From the NCBI GenBank assembly GCA_944472155.2, contig OX235279.1, positions 116,304,110 to 116,368,109 of the forward strand: a stretch of DNA of 64,000 nucleotides, written 5' to 3'. Position 1 is the first letter of the stretch; every line of letters starts with the position of its first letter. Below are positions 1 through 13,100 of the stretch, one piece after another. The notes under the pieces are model-generated. The model was not told where the DNA came from, ran no database searches, and saw only the letters and a program-made list of their open reading frames with translations. The position numbers and the translations under genes are program-made. The DNA comes from Trichobilharzia szidati (Eukaryota; Platyhelminthes; Trematoda; Strigeidida; Schistosomatidae).

Positions 1-369
1 GCTTCGCCAAAATACCACAAGTATAATATAAATGAATGTGATTAGTTAATTTTTACAGGAATGCTACACTTGTGAATTACTTTATGCATTTACCACTTTC
101 TGGTAGATGACTGCATCGATTTCGCTGAAATATTAGCCGTCAGAAAATTTGTCCATAACTATGACTAGAACCTATTGTATATTAACGGATATCATACTGA
201 TAAATTCCATTGACTCTCTCTAAAAAAAATTAACCAGAAGGATGAATTGTTTCATGCTAAATAAAAAATGAAGCTTTAGTTTTCAGTAAACTGAAAAATG
301 GACGGTTATAAATAAATTTTCTTCCAGTAATATCCTTTAATTATCATTTCACAAAAGGCTGCAAACTTT
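1..369. other. No gene seen
   Basis: AT-rich sequence with no open frame, repeat or splice-bounded exon that I can support. Confidence 0.4.
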
Positions 370-740
370 TATCAACAGCTGGCTCCATACTGAAGGTCAT
401 ATGGCCAGAAAGAAATAGCAACAAAAAACTTTTGGGATGAACCAGCCCAGAACCTAACGAAAAATAGATATTCCAAAGAAAACGAAGATGGATCGGAGGC
501 AAGCTCAGTAAACAGTTAAGTGACGTCGCGCATCAGGCTCTTGAGTGCAACCCCAATTGGAAACGACTAGTTGAGTGTCCAAGGTCGACATGGAGGAGAC
601 TGTGTCAGGAGATGACAGCTTATAGGCAATCTTGTAGCCACCTAAAGAGGATTTCAGAGAGCAGAACAAAGTAGATATATGCTGCTGAAGACTTATGTTC
701 CACTTGGAACAAAAGGGAATTATAATAGTCATTTCACAAC
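370..740 (+). mobile_element. RTE-type LINE, 3' end fragment (decayed)
   Basis: Read on the plus strand with frame changes, this matches the C-terminal tail of the RTE reverse transcriptases elsewhere in the window: RWIGGKLSKQL, then a region like 'QALE.NP' and 'RSTWRRLCQEM', ending in DLCSTWNK. The DNA for the last motif contains 'tgttccactt', the 3' signature of this LINE family, and the copy ends about 20 bases later. It is 5' truncated and carries several stops, so it is a dead relic. The assignment rests on motif order and similarity to the copy at 17816-18990. Confidence 0.7.
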
Positions 741-1184
741 GATAGTCTTCGCAATTTGTAGAAATTATTATATAGATCTAGAACCTGAAAGAAGCTATCG
801 GTTCACATGACAATATTTTAAAAAGTCACCAGAATTCAGAAGTGTAAGATGAGCAAACTGTGCCGAAATTTTAAACATCTTTATACTACAGTAGAACAAC
901 TACAAGTTGTTTTATTTGTAATCCGGGAGTGATTTGTGAATTTTAACAGAATACATATTGTAATTCCAATACTTGTAATTTTCACAGAAAAATAAAAGGA
1001 TACCCTTCAGATTAAGTTACCTAAAGTTATCTTATATCCTTGTTTTACTGTTTAAATATGTTTTACAACATCACTTAGCAATAAAACTTATCACTTATTT
1101 ACTGGATAACAGGAATAATTCGTTTTTTAACAACCAAACATTGAACAGACGGCACTTTAACCATACTACTATTACCATTATTTT
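741..1184. other. No gene seen
   Basis: AT-rich spacer between two RTE relics of opposite orientation. No exon or repeat recognised. Confidence 0.4.
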
Positions 1185-2150
1185 CCCCCTGTTTTCCAAG
1201 TGTAACATAGGGCTTCAACAGCGAATCTCCACTTCACTCTGTTTCTGCAGTTCATTTTAGCTGGCTCTTCTATTTGCCACAGGCTTTCATTTTTCTTCAT
1301 ATGATTTCTTCCATATCACCTTTAGACTCTCAATTCGTCGTTTCCTATTCGTGTTACACTCAATAGCTTGTTGTGTGACATCACTCAATGACTTCCAAAT
1401 CATAAGTGCACTTCATACCCTTATTCTTCTGCTCATCTCTTGGGCTGTCAGTTGTTGGTCGGTTTGCTGCCAGAGTTCCTTTCCACTTACCTTTCCTTGC
1501 CAGGTATCTGATTTTCAGAATCGAGTCAGTGAAGGTAGCTGTTGATGAAATTCAAGACGCTACTGGAAATACTTTTCCTGACGCGTAAATCAAGTTACCG
1601 AACTATACAGAAGAACTGATTTAGCACTAGTGATGATGACCTGAATCTTTTCCCATACTGTGACAGCAACAAAATTGCACACTAATTTCGGAATAATGAA
1701 GGCCTTTCTTGCTTTTTGTAACCTGCCTTTGACATTCTCGTCATTATCACCAGTAGTTGAAACGATGCTGTCTAGATGAGTGAAGGAGGTGACTTCCCTT
1801 AAATTTCTGCAGTTGATATTGACTGGTGCTCGCCGTTGTTAGTTAGACATTTTCACCACTTCTTCCTTTCCTACGTTCACTTGAACTCTTGTCTTCACTG
1901 CTTCTTCTGCTAAGCTGTCAGCATTCACCTGTATATCTTTTTTGTTTGTGTTATACTGAAAGCAAATCGGTCGTAAAATTTGAGTCTTCCAGCGTCTTCT
2001 TGTTGGCCCAGTGTATTCCTGTATTCTTACTCCGCATGATCCATTCCAACACAGTCAGGAATGCCATCGGTGATAGTAGACAGCTCTGGTCCACTCCTGT
2101 CTTTACTTCAAACCTTCGGTGAACTTTTCGTTATGAATCACTTTACAACA
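1185..2150 (-). mobile_element. RTE-type LINE fragment (decayed)
   Basis: Minus-strand relic of the RTE family seen better preserved at 17816-18990. Shared landmarks in the same order include the 3' signature around 1200 ('acatagggcttcaac'), the segment near 1770 whose complement encodes the 'FTHLDSIVSTTG' motif, and the segment near 2085-2145 corresponding to the 'GV..GVRQ' RT region. Many frameshifts and stops are present. It covers the last RT motifs and the C-terminal domain; the endonuclease and the first half of RT are absent. Confidence 0.75.
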
Positions 2151-5100
2151 ATTTTCACAAATGTAATTTGAATTTCTCAGTTAACGTCAAGATAATCAAA
2201 TTAAGCAAATATGTTTACACTTTCACGAAGTAGTCATTAAAGATTTCTAAGTCGCTCCTAAAGGAAAATTAGTGAAAGCGTAAATCCTTGTTTTGTGAAA
2301 TGTAGATGAAAATATCATTTCAAACTGAAGCTAACGCACTAGGCTATAGTGAAATATTTTCCGTACTCTTAGGTAAATTTAAAGTTAAAAGGAAATCCTA
2401 CAATGTTTTAAGGTCATACGACTCAGGAACTGAGTATGAAATTGAACTAAACTGCAAGGAAATGTATTGGTTCGTTTTCCTACTGCCTACTCCGTGAACA
2501 ACAAAACAAACTTTTGAAAATTAAAAGCTGAAAAAGAAATAAAGATTGAAATCTTTTTCAATGTTTGCTTCTTTTATTCTTTTCTTCTATATGTTGTGTA
2601 TTCAAAATGGCATAATTACTGTCTGTATAAAGCTGAAATCTGAACACAGATAACAAAAACGACTGTTATTTTAATTCTTGAAACTTGCGCACAACTTTTC
2701 AAGGTATACTTTGCCGCCAATAAAGATTTTCTATAGGGTTTTCCCGAAAAGTAAGTATTACAACACGGGGTTATTTCGTTTCATGGTTACTTAATTCATC
2801 GATGCGCATTCTCAGTCCCATAGCGTACAAACTCGTGGTCTTCAGGATGAGAGTGAAGCACATCACTATTGAATAAATGAATCTCAGTCCAGTGGCTGAC
2901 GAATTCACCATATGATTCTAGGGATACTACCGGTCAACACTTCTTATTCGAAACTTGCAAAGTCTTGAATCTGTGACTAGATTTTGTAGATATTTGATTA
3001 GCTTCAAAGGAGGTTTCGTCACAATCCAAAATTATTCTCAGGACGAATGAAATTTAAACTTCTGAGACAGGTTTACCTTTGATGAAAAGCCCAGACTAGG
3101 GTAGAATTTCTACCGACGTTTTCACCTGTACTGTAAATGATACTTGCTCAAATCAGAGTTAAAATAATATTTGAATATGAGTCTTGAAACATGAATTTAT
3201 GAAGTGAACTACTTCTAATTGGTAATGAGCAGTATATTAAACAAGTCATGAATAATAGACTTCAATTGCATGCGGTAAAAATAAAAAGCCGCCACTATTC
3301 AGCTTCTCCTTACATTGACGGTTCAAGGGAAGGTAGGAGTTCAGTTCCTAGCTGGTTCACTTCCTCAACTTGCCCAGCAGTAGTAAGCATTGAAGTAAGG
3401 GAAGGTTGGATGTTAGGCTACAGACAAAATCCCATAAAAACAATATCACCTCTACAGACACCTGCAAGCTTGAAGCCCTTTTTTCCACTCGAAACGGAAA
3501 TGATACACAAATTCAGCTCTTCTTACTTATCCATTATGCGATTTCATTTCAATAAGAAATGCATCTGATTAGCGTACCTCTGAATGGAACTCGTTTACAT
3601 GTGTTAAAGTATTGGACTTTAAATTATATTGAAACATAAGGTGCTACACAAACAACTTAATGTTAGTGAGTATTTTTAATAAAATTCTGTCAGTTATTTG
3701 CTTTCAACTAAATTCTGTTTTCTTAATTTCTTTTCAATATATCAGGCTGTTTAGTTTTCTTTTGTCCACATTGCTATATGTGCTATATATACAGAAAAGA
3801 AGGTGAATCATGCTGGCTTCCAGTGTTCGGTGCTGGGATTTTACCATTACGTATCAAGCATCGTATTATGCATCGAATAATGGTAAAGTTCATGAGTAAA
3901 ATTTATCTCTGATACGGCTCGTATTTCATACTTCCATTTATATTTATAAATGTTCTGTCAGTAAAATGAGATCAGGATCCGTTTGAGTTTTTGTACAACC
4001 AAAAAGTTTATTTAAACGTTAATCTGCCAACCAATGAATCATTGTCAGTCTTCAAAAATAAGACAGTCTCAGACCAATGAACTACTTAAAATAGACACTT
4101 TAGGAAGTAGTATTAAGTTCTTTACGTATCCTATTTCATAAATTATTCCAACTAAAGGCTGACAAAATGGAGAAATGTGTTTATTTTTCTACGATGGTTG
4201 TTTACTAATATAATTTTCCCTTTCAGTTATCCTACAATTAACTGACATATCGCAAATCTACACCAAGGCGAATTGCTTACCAGCCAACCTCTCACAAAAA
4301 CTTTGTCTTGCAACTAAAATATTTACTTGTGAACTGTTATCTGGTTATGTTTAAGAGAATTACGACTTCAAAACTAAAATATTTGATTGTTGGCCTTATC
4401 TACAGAAGTAAACTTAACCAAAAAATATTTTTAAAATCCCCATTCAGTCATATAAAAGAAAACAAGGCGTTCAGCGAAGAGACTCTTTTCGGCGAATTCA
4501 TTCATTGAGCTGTACAATTGCATATATATACAATTTTGTTTGTGTGTGTGTACATTAGATTTATAAAGTTTAGATAATTATGTAATATAAGTATTATTTG
4601 GCTTGGAAACAAACGTTAAGATAGAAAATAAAGTAGAATTGATTAAGTGAATTGGATGACGTAATACAGTTGAGTAGAATTCAGAGTAGGTTAGGTTGGC
4701 AACAGTGTTAATGAGCGGTGGTTAAAATAAATAAGGGTAAGATAAAAGTCTACCAGAATATCTTTACTTCTTTTGTTGCAAGTTTTGTACTAAAAATAAA
4801 GCAATGTATGCAATTTGCTGTTCACTAAAAAGATGTAGTGTTTACTAGCTTGATAGCCTCAGTTTTGGAATAATTAAACCAAGAAAACAGAATCATCTCA
4901 ATCACATGCGTGTGAATAAATGAGCTAGTAATGCCTGAAATGAAAGTACACCCATTACTTTCAGTTCATCATGAGACTTAAATATCCTTGTAGATGCCAA
5001 TTATGGCCTTCCGCTAAAAATTCTTTAGGAAACAATCCCTGTGTCAGGAAGAATAGCATCAAGTAAAAGAGAAGAGAAACTGGCTTTGAATCGAATCGAC

Positions 5101-6059
5101 TAGTGAATACCTCTGAGGTGACTACCCTAAACTAGTGGTTTTCAGTTGGTCTATCATTCGTTTACAGCCATTCCACATAATTAATATATTACAATATTTT
5201 AGATCACAAATAAAATTTACACTTGAATAGGCAGACAGACAAATAGTTAGATGAATGTGTTTGATGTTAGGTGAAAACAGCCAAGTTGGGTATAAGCATT
5301 CTCGAATAACAATTTCATCCTTAAGATAAATATATGAACAGTAATAAATAATTTAAATGACTCAGTTAAAATTATTATCATACATTTGATGGCATAAATT
5401 TCAGAACCATGGATTACCCAAATCTGCAATAAAAGAAAACCTAGTCAACTAATTGCCCATTAATGAAATCTTACTGTATCACTATCATAAATAAACAGTA
5501 TACTCTTATGTAAGAATATCATAGTGACAAACAGTGAAAAAGAAGAAACTTGTTTCGTATCTCGTCAGCTAAGCCTGTTTCTATGTTCATGTCTTTACTT
5601 GGGCATCTCATCAAATGTAACAGCGCCACCTACTAGACAAATTAGTGTGAATTTTACTTAACGCATACAGTAAAACACTTAGATGCTGTTCGATCCAGTT
5701 GGCCTGTTCCAAATAATACGAAAACCTCATCTTTCATCTAACACTTTGTATCTAGTAAAACTGCAACTAGATTCAGTCTAAAAAAGACATCGAAACATCT
5801 AGGAAGGGAGTTTAAAGGCTAACAGAGTTTATCAGATACTTTCAGCGGCTGGTAATATCCAAGATTCAGTGACAACTTACGATTAACCGTACCACAATTA
5901 TCTTCCAAAATTATGGAATTTTTCAGTAATTTCCAGGGCACATGACTTTCAAAATCCTCTGCATAGTCAACAAGTGACTGTAATTGAATATAGATTAATG
6001 TTACTTATCTAACCATTATTCCTTATTCTTCACCAATTTCAATTTTCGATTTTTTTTAG
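2151..6059. other. Intergenic or intronic DNA, possible SINE tail
   Basis: No convincing gene. A short stretch at about 3445-3490 (cttgaagcccttttttccac) resembles the SINE/LINE 3' signature and may be an old SINE tail. The open frames at 2306-2497, 3248-3568 and 4308-4508 have no recognisable domain and unremarkable composition. If the PLAC8-like exon at 6060 belongs to an intact gene, its upstream exons should lie here or further left; I did not find them. Confidence 0.35.
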
Positions 6060-6167
6060 GGAACTTTGTTGAAAGACTTCTGTATTTCATGCTTTTGTGC
6101 ACCATTAGTTGTTTGTCAACTAAAACGTGATTTAGACAATATCAGATCAAACAGAATCGATGTTTAA
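6060..6167 (+). CDS. PLAC8-like gene, terminal exon only
   Basis: A pyrimidine tract followed by AG (6058-6059) opens a frame of 35 codons ending in TAA at 6165-6167. It begins GTLLKDFCISCFC and continues with VVCQLKRDLD, the C-terminal Cys-rich half of the PLAC8 (cornifelin/placenta-specific 8) domain. It has the same phase and length as the last exon of the minus-strand PLAC8 gene (10117-10224), which begins GTLLNDWCVSTFC. PLAC8 proteins are small, Cys-rich and membrane-associated, with diverse roles; no specific role can be assigned. The two genes are convergent, about 4 kb apart. Upstream exons were not found, so this could be the end of a paralogue or an orphan exon left by partial duplication. 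Confidence 0.65.
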   Translation, partial: GTLLKDFCISCFCAPLVVCQLKRDLDNIRSNRIDV

Positions 6168-8264
6168 ATGAAGACAACATAAAAGTTCAAAAGTTTCAAC
6201 TACTTTTTAAAAACTCAAACCAAGATTTCTGTTTTCAACAAACTTTGAATTTTATTATTCCTAAAAGTAACTTCTTTTTTGTTTTCTTTATTTATAAAAA
6301 CAATCAAAACATTTCTTCATTTTAACCTTTTTATTAATTGAAATATGTAAGTTGAACTAATCACCGACTCCTTGGTTACTTTAAAATTAAATATTTATGT
6401 TATATCACATTTTTTTCTACTGAGTTTTAAGAAGTTATTATTTTAAAAAACTTATTTTTAATTAGTAGAATAATAGTGGTTCATAAATAATTCGTCTCTT
6501 GTTTTCTTATGAAGAAAAACGCACCTGATGAGAACTAAATTTCTCTTGCATAAAAAAGGTCATCGCCAATGAACATCACATTTTTAATAACGTATGAGGT
6601 GATGTATCCGTTAGTTTTGATATTTTATTGTGCTTTGATATTAATTCACTCTTACTAAGGTGATATTTATAAAGTACAACTAGCCATCAATCCTCAGTAG
6701 GGTATTGGATGTGTAGTGCTGTAGAGTCCCAAACTAGGGTGAAACGACTATGCAGAACTCTCCTGTTTCAGTCGTTCTATAACTGATATCAGTCCGTAAT
6801 CAAACTTAAAGTCCAAGTAGCGTTTCATAAAACTGAAGCATTCATTCTAATTTAAGATAATTTATTGTCAAATACGATTCATTTACTTAACAAGTATTCT
6901 ATATACTGAAGAATGTAATTCAACCTGATTAATCCTAAATTTATCATGGTTTTAAGAAAAATGGCATTCAGTAAATGAAGTGGTGTTGTTTTATTGGAGA
7001 TCAAAATCCTGGTCATTTTGCGTGTATTCTGACTACTGTCCATTCGTCAGCTCCTTTGTATGCCTTCTCCAATGTTTTTTCCTGACATTTTTGTGACAGA
7101 GAGGTTTTATGACTAACCCGTTGATGATCTCTTTAAGACTAGAATATCACTTCACAGTCTTCCAGCAGATTTTGAATTTTATGCATGTGTCTATTTCTGT
7201 AGTAGGTGTTTTACCAAGCATACCACTATTTTTACTGCCACCCTTGCTATTTTGAGAAAAACTGATATTGGCAATTTCATCTCTGAAAACTTAATTATGC
7301 TGAATCGACTGATTTGAAATAGAAACGTACACTACAACAAAGACCTTAGTAATAGGTTCGTCAGATATGATAACCAACCAAACACTTTCTTCGCCTCATT
7401 CAGAACACTTTTAAACTGAGATAAAGAAACTTAGTCGACCACTTGACGACTGCGGTGAATAATGTACATATTCATATTATTCATTCACATAGTGTGATAA
7501 AATCATCAGTAGTTTAAGTAAAACTAAGATAATCAACAACACTAGGTATCTAGAAATCGGTACTGTTGGGATTCAGATTTTCATAACAATTTACTCATTA
7601 TCTTCTTTCAAAACTATTCAAGTCACTGAGGGATAAGCCGTACAGAAAATATTCTTGTGAGCTAGATAACAAAAGTGAAAATAAATGACATTCTTATTTG
7701 CCTGTTAATCGGTCATTATCGCTTGAAACCCTAAAACTCAGTATTAAAAGTAGCATATCTTTGATTATTAGTGCTGAAACTACTATTTGTAAACAGTAAA
7801 ATAAGAAGAAATACGATTAGTTTTTGAAAAACACCACATTTTTAAAACTTTTCAAGGTGTATACTACCAGAAATCATATTTTCATTCATAAAATAATTAG
7901 ATAAATCAGTTGAAGCTAAGCAACGAATAACTCTGGATAAAATAAGTCAAATGGTACCAAAGAATTACTCCACATCATCGGAAGAAAAACTGCTAAAACG
8001 TGACGGCTGATACATCAGAGAAATTCAAGTATTTATTTCAGTAATTAGCAGTGACTCATTCTCACAATTTAGATGAACGATATACGTTCACACCACTTAT
8101 GTCAAATGAACACACTTTTCCTAACATGACAGTTCAAACTCAGAATTAGTTTCTGTTTATTTTTGCTGCTTATCACAAATTGTGCATTCAGTACAAAAAA
8201 TGACATAACTACAGAAAATCCCTAGCGAGATTATGATGTGAAGATAACTAAACCACAACTACAA
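6168..8264. other. Intergenic DNA with a diverged repeat
   Basis: No gene seen. At 6712-6775 is a stretch (gtagagtcccaaactaggg, then gaaacg) that recalls the stem II and GAAAC part of schistosome hammerhead repeats, but it is too diverged to call. A similar stretch lies near 3085-3115. The rest is AT-rich with no exon or element recognised. Confidence 0.35.
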
Positions 8265-8665
8265 ACAATCATTTCCATCAATGGAAGAGATGTAAAGAAA
8301 TCCTTCTCTTTCACTTCCATGACTTCGAAGCATTGTCTCAACTATAGATGGCACGGATGAGGATGTCAAAGCCAGGATCAGGAAATTAAGACAAGTGTTC
8401 ATTATCCTGGAATCAGTGTGGAAACTTACTTCACTCAAAATAAGGCGCAAGACTAAAAATTTGTAATACTAATATCAAGTCATTGTTTCTATGTGGTCCA
8501 GAAACTGGGCGCGCATCACCACAAGCGCTTCCAGTAGTCTGCAAACTTTGATCAAGACCTGTCTTCACTCCATACTTAAGTTGAGATGTCTAGAAAGTAT
8601 TAGCAGCAAGGAATTCCGATAACAAACTAACCAATAACCTATCACCCAGAAAATATGCAGGTAGA
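8265..8665 (+). mobile_element. RTE-type LINE fragment (decayed)
   Basis: Plus-strand reading gives STIDGTDEDVKARIRKLRQ, followed by ILESVWKLTSLK, and, in shifted frames, SLQTLIKTCLHSILKLR. These match, in order, the GGTDEDVNTRIGKARN, PIWKSSSLN and LLQTFINNSLRSILKIRW segments of the RTE copy at 17948-18463. It is truncated at both ends and has stops, so it is inactive. It runs opposite to the relic at 1185-2150, so the two are separate insertions. Confidence 0.75.
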
Positions 8666-10070
8666 GATGGATTAAAAATATAAATATATATACATAAGTT
8701 CATGGTTAGACGAAGTGAAAATGTCTCAAAAGATTGTCAAATACGTGTTTCGTTAATAGGGTCAGTTAGATACTCACATCTTCAGAACGGCCGTAAAATG
8801 CTTCAAGTAAAGTCTTCTCTGTTCTTACAAATCTTTAATGTGACAAATTGTGACTTTTTTATGAATTAAAAATGATGTCTTCAGCTGCAGTGCAAACATC
8901 TCAGGTATTTAGTAACAGAACTCTTTATTCATACCCATCCAGAATCCTTGGCAGAAAGAAGTATCGGCAGATCATTAAGTTGGTAATACTATCACTCAGT
9001 ATTGCAATGGCTGAAAAGTAACCTCAAATAAGTGTAATTACATATTCAGTTAGAAAGTAAACCATATCAATACGACTAACCATTCCATTAACTATAAATA
9101 ATCTGTTGCAATCTTCTCTCGATAGTATTTAGCAGGCGGAAATAAAATCTTTGGATCTGTTTGAACTCATTCAAAAATCTGAAGAAATAAATTTATTTTT
9201 CAGATAGACCGCTCAAAACTATGAGAATGAGTTTTAAAAAATTTTAAACTACGAATCATATTATAAGTACAAATTTGCTCTTATAAATCCTTAAGGAAGA
9301 GAAGAGTTATAGTTTTTGAAAAATTGTACCCATTTAAAATATCCGGTGATGCATTTCACTGTGAATAACGTTAATTTTACATCCCTACAGAGTTCATAGT
9401 TGCTTAAACAAAATCGTTACTGTAAAAATTGCTGTTCAATCAGAGTAGTCATAAAATAAGATTCACCTCTTGTTTGCCTGATTATATTTTGCCTTAAGTT
9501 ACACTATTTTGAATAATTTCTTCATTACATGCACAAAAGGGAAGAGTTGGTCACCCAAATTTACAAAGATGTTCCACTAAACAAATCATCTGTAACGCGT
9601 AAGATAATCATATTCCTCCAAGTAGACCTTAACTTTTAGTTATATAGTAGAATAAGATTTGATTACTAAATGTTTTATACTATATATATATATATATATT
9701 TCCCAATAACACCACTGCTACCTCCATCTACTTTGATAAGATTTAGTGAAATATCTGGACGCCCAATGCATCTTAATTAGGGGATAATAAAATATCAGTT
9801 GTTTAGCCTGAATAGTAAGTATAAGCTTCAAAAATCAATCCGCTGACGAACAACTTCGAAGTATAGCTACATAACTACTGAAGATTCACTAGGTGAAACA
9901 GAATAGTCAGACAGAAGCAAACATTTCTGTAGTATCAATTCCCTAAGGAATAAATATTGTTATTTAAATATAAATGGAAATCTGTTATGGTTTATTTTAG
10001 AAACTGTACTTTTACACAACTACGCATTATGCGCATAATAAAGTAGAGAAAAGAATGAGGTTTATAATGT
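8666..10070. other. Intergenic DNA, AT microsatellite
   Basis: No gene seen. A pure (TA)n run lies at about 9680-9699. The segment is the 3' flank of the minus-strand PLAC8 gene. Confidence 0.4.
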
Positions 10071-10077
10071 CTAATAG

Positions 10078-10083
10078 TTTATT
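10078..10083 (-). other. Polyadenylation signal of the PLAC8 gene
   Basis: AATAAA on the minus strand, 34 bases past the stop codon at 10117-10119. Position and sequence fit a canonical signal for the PLAC8 gene; the 3' UTR would be very short. Confidence 0.6.
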
Positions 10084-10116
10084 TGACTTATGATACAATA
10101 AAAAAAATCGACCACA

Positions 10117-13100
10117 TCAAATTTCTTCACCAAGTGATTTTATGTAGTCCATATCTTTCTTCAGTTGACACGTTGTACAACAGGAACAAAATGTTGAAAC
10201 ACACCAGTCATTCAGCAATGTGCCCTATAAATGCAAAACAGTGAGAGAAATGGTAATTAACAATAAGCCTAAATGATGCTAAATAAGAAAAATAAACTTG
10301 AGCTTTTCGGTGAATGATTATCAAAAGGTGACTTTTTCTACCAATAATCATTAATAAATAATTTTTTACACTACATATCAGTGGGTATAGTAAATCGAAA
10401 TTCGGAAAAATGTCGTCTCATGTTTTGTAAGTTTTATTATAAGTCTTTTGAGGAACATCCAGGTGGATACTATTCACACATACAGGCACACACTCAGATA
10501 TGTGAAACATAGGCCTTCAAGCTTTTTTATGAAGTTTCACTGGTAGCCTTCTTTCTACGGGGTGAAGTTGCCAGTTTCACTCCTATGTTTTCCTCTTTTT
10601 CAAGCTTACTAACAGCTAGACAATGTTTAGGAATGCATCAGTCGGGAATCAAACTCGGACCTCTGACACATCTGGAGAGCGTAATGCCATTCACCCACTA
10701 ATGTTCAGGATTAAGACACCTGTCATATTTTTTGCCACTAAGTAATATTCACAAAATAAATGAACACTGTAATAGAATTTTGGAACATGAAACAACATCA
10801 ACAGCATTAACTTATGTATACAGTTGAAGGTTTTCAGGTTTATTATCATTAGGCTTCGTACTTAGCGACGCTCCTCAGCACTACAGATAGTTATAAAAAC
10901 TAAAGACAGTAAATTAAATAACATTACACTAGATACGTCTGAAATCATTTGAAGATCCACTGGAAGCAAAATCTGCACTTATCTGAAAGAAGTGATGACG
11001 TAAATGACTACATCTATGAAGTGTTATAATAGATTATACCTCTGTAAATTTGTGTGTACTTTAATACAACTCCAGCTTTATTTTCCATATAAAACCCACA
11101 CTTACTTTAATACTATGTCTGAAACGATGTTTTATACGTAGATACATCGGACCTGACCCAAAAACTGGTAACCAACACGATTCGTTTGACAGTTTGTACA
11201 TGTAACATAAATAACATGGAAAACAACATGCCACTAACCAACCTGAAAGAAAAATGGAAACAGCGATAAAAGCAGCATTTCTAGTGTGAACAGTATGAAG
11301 AGATTTATTTACAGTGCATATATATTACTATTTTTTAACAGTAGTCACTCAATAATAATGGTAAACAGTTATGTTCACCGAAATCCAAGTAGACAACAAC
11401 ATAAGTTTCCACAAAATCTTCGTGATAGTAACGACTTTAGATTAATTCATATGCTTAAAATTATAGTTAAACTGCTTAAATTCATTTTCTAAGATCGACG
11501 TGTACGATGATATCCACTAATCTCTACAGGAAAAATGTGACACATAAATGACAACACGATAACCTGCATACTTTTAAAATGGAGTTGGAATTCACTAAAG
11601 AAGCATACAGTCAAGATGAATAAAAGGCGAAAAATAGACAAGTACACTAGTTATGTTTTAAATTTTCAAATTTTACTTGGAAAAAGAGGGAAAATAAGCC
11701 CGTTTTATTTAAGTCAAGAAGAAAATTGACAATTTCGACAGAGAAAGAAGGACCAGATTTGCCGTATAAAATGATATCATTCTATTTCACAGGTTCTCAT
11801 CACCTGCAAACTACCTGAAATTACAATGGCTATAAATAATGACATTTCATACTTCAGTGTTTGGCTTAAACACAACTGTGAAGTACTTGTGAGCATTACA
11901 GTTTGCGAGTATATACTCGTTCTCAAGTTTTCCCTTTTGCTATTTGTATTCCTTCTTAAAAAACAACGACACTGATTGTTGAGTAAAATAATCAGAATAT
12001 CTACCGAAAACAAATGTGCCTCCGGAACAGCACATGTAACCAGAGGCGATCTGAGTTAGTGTCTCTATCTATGATTGTCTGTCCCCCTAAAACTATAGAG
12101 TATTATTCAATACGTTTACCGATAAAGTGAAATTTGTGGGTAAATTTTAATGCTTCTAATATTAATCTATGCTCAAAATATCCTAGTAGTATGAATGTCT
12201 TTTGTTATGTTCAAAAGAAACATTTGAACAGAAGTACAGCAGACATTGGTGCAGAATAATACGGATCTATTTTATTTGGCTGGTTCGCTTCACCTAAGCA
12301 CAACCAATGATATTCCCGTGTAAGTGTGGGAGCAGTCACATCGGGTAAACAGAGAAAAGGGCCTATGTCAGATTCTTTGAACATTTATCAAAGAGACTCC
12401 ATTAAAAAGGACAGGATATTTTTAGCTCGCCAATTACCAAACATCAGTTAGGCAGGGGAAGCCAAGTTGACGCACTGAAAGCATTCGAAGTAATTAACGG
12501 AAAAAATGCTCCAAGTCTTCTACGGTTTCATTATGTATAACACTTATTCTGATAAAGTCACACAGTGTTACACAAATTTGATGTAGTTGTAGTTGCGAGG
12601 CTTTCATTGTCCTACTAGGCAACATCTTCAGAGCATACTTCAATTTGAAGTATAATCTTGATATGATTATGAACAACAAATTGTGCTCGAAACATCATCA
12701 GTAAACATTATTGTACAACAGTGGGTGAGTTTATCAAAATAAATTTTATCCATAATGGAATTATACTGTGTCACAGTACCCGAGTTTTATTCTTATATTT
12801 TCGGTTTGCTGAATCTATCACAATAAAATGAATGGAATTTGACCGATGTGTTCAAAAGGAATCCATCATGGAACTCTCTCCTCGTTAACTGTTTGTCTTT
12901 TGCTTCAAGTACGAGCACAGATTGATATTAGTCAGAGAACCATTGAGTACCAGGGAGTACTGGACAGTTGTTTCGTCCTAGTTTGGGATTCATCGGTAGT
13001 GAGCAACTATTGGGTTTCTTTTGATTTGATCAGTTTGTTTCAGACCCCGAACCATTTTTCGCCTAACTTTCATATTGGAGTTTATATCTGATACTTCCAA

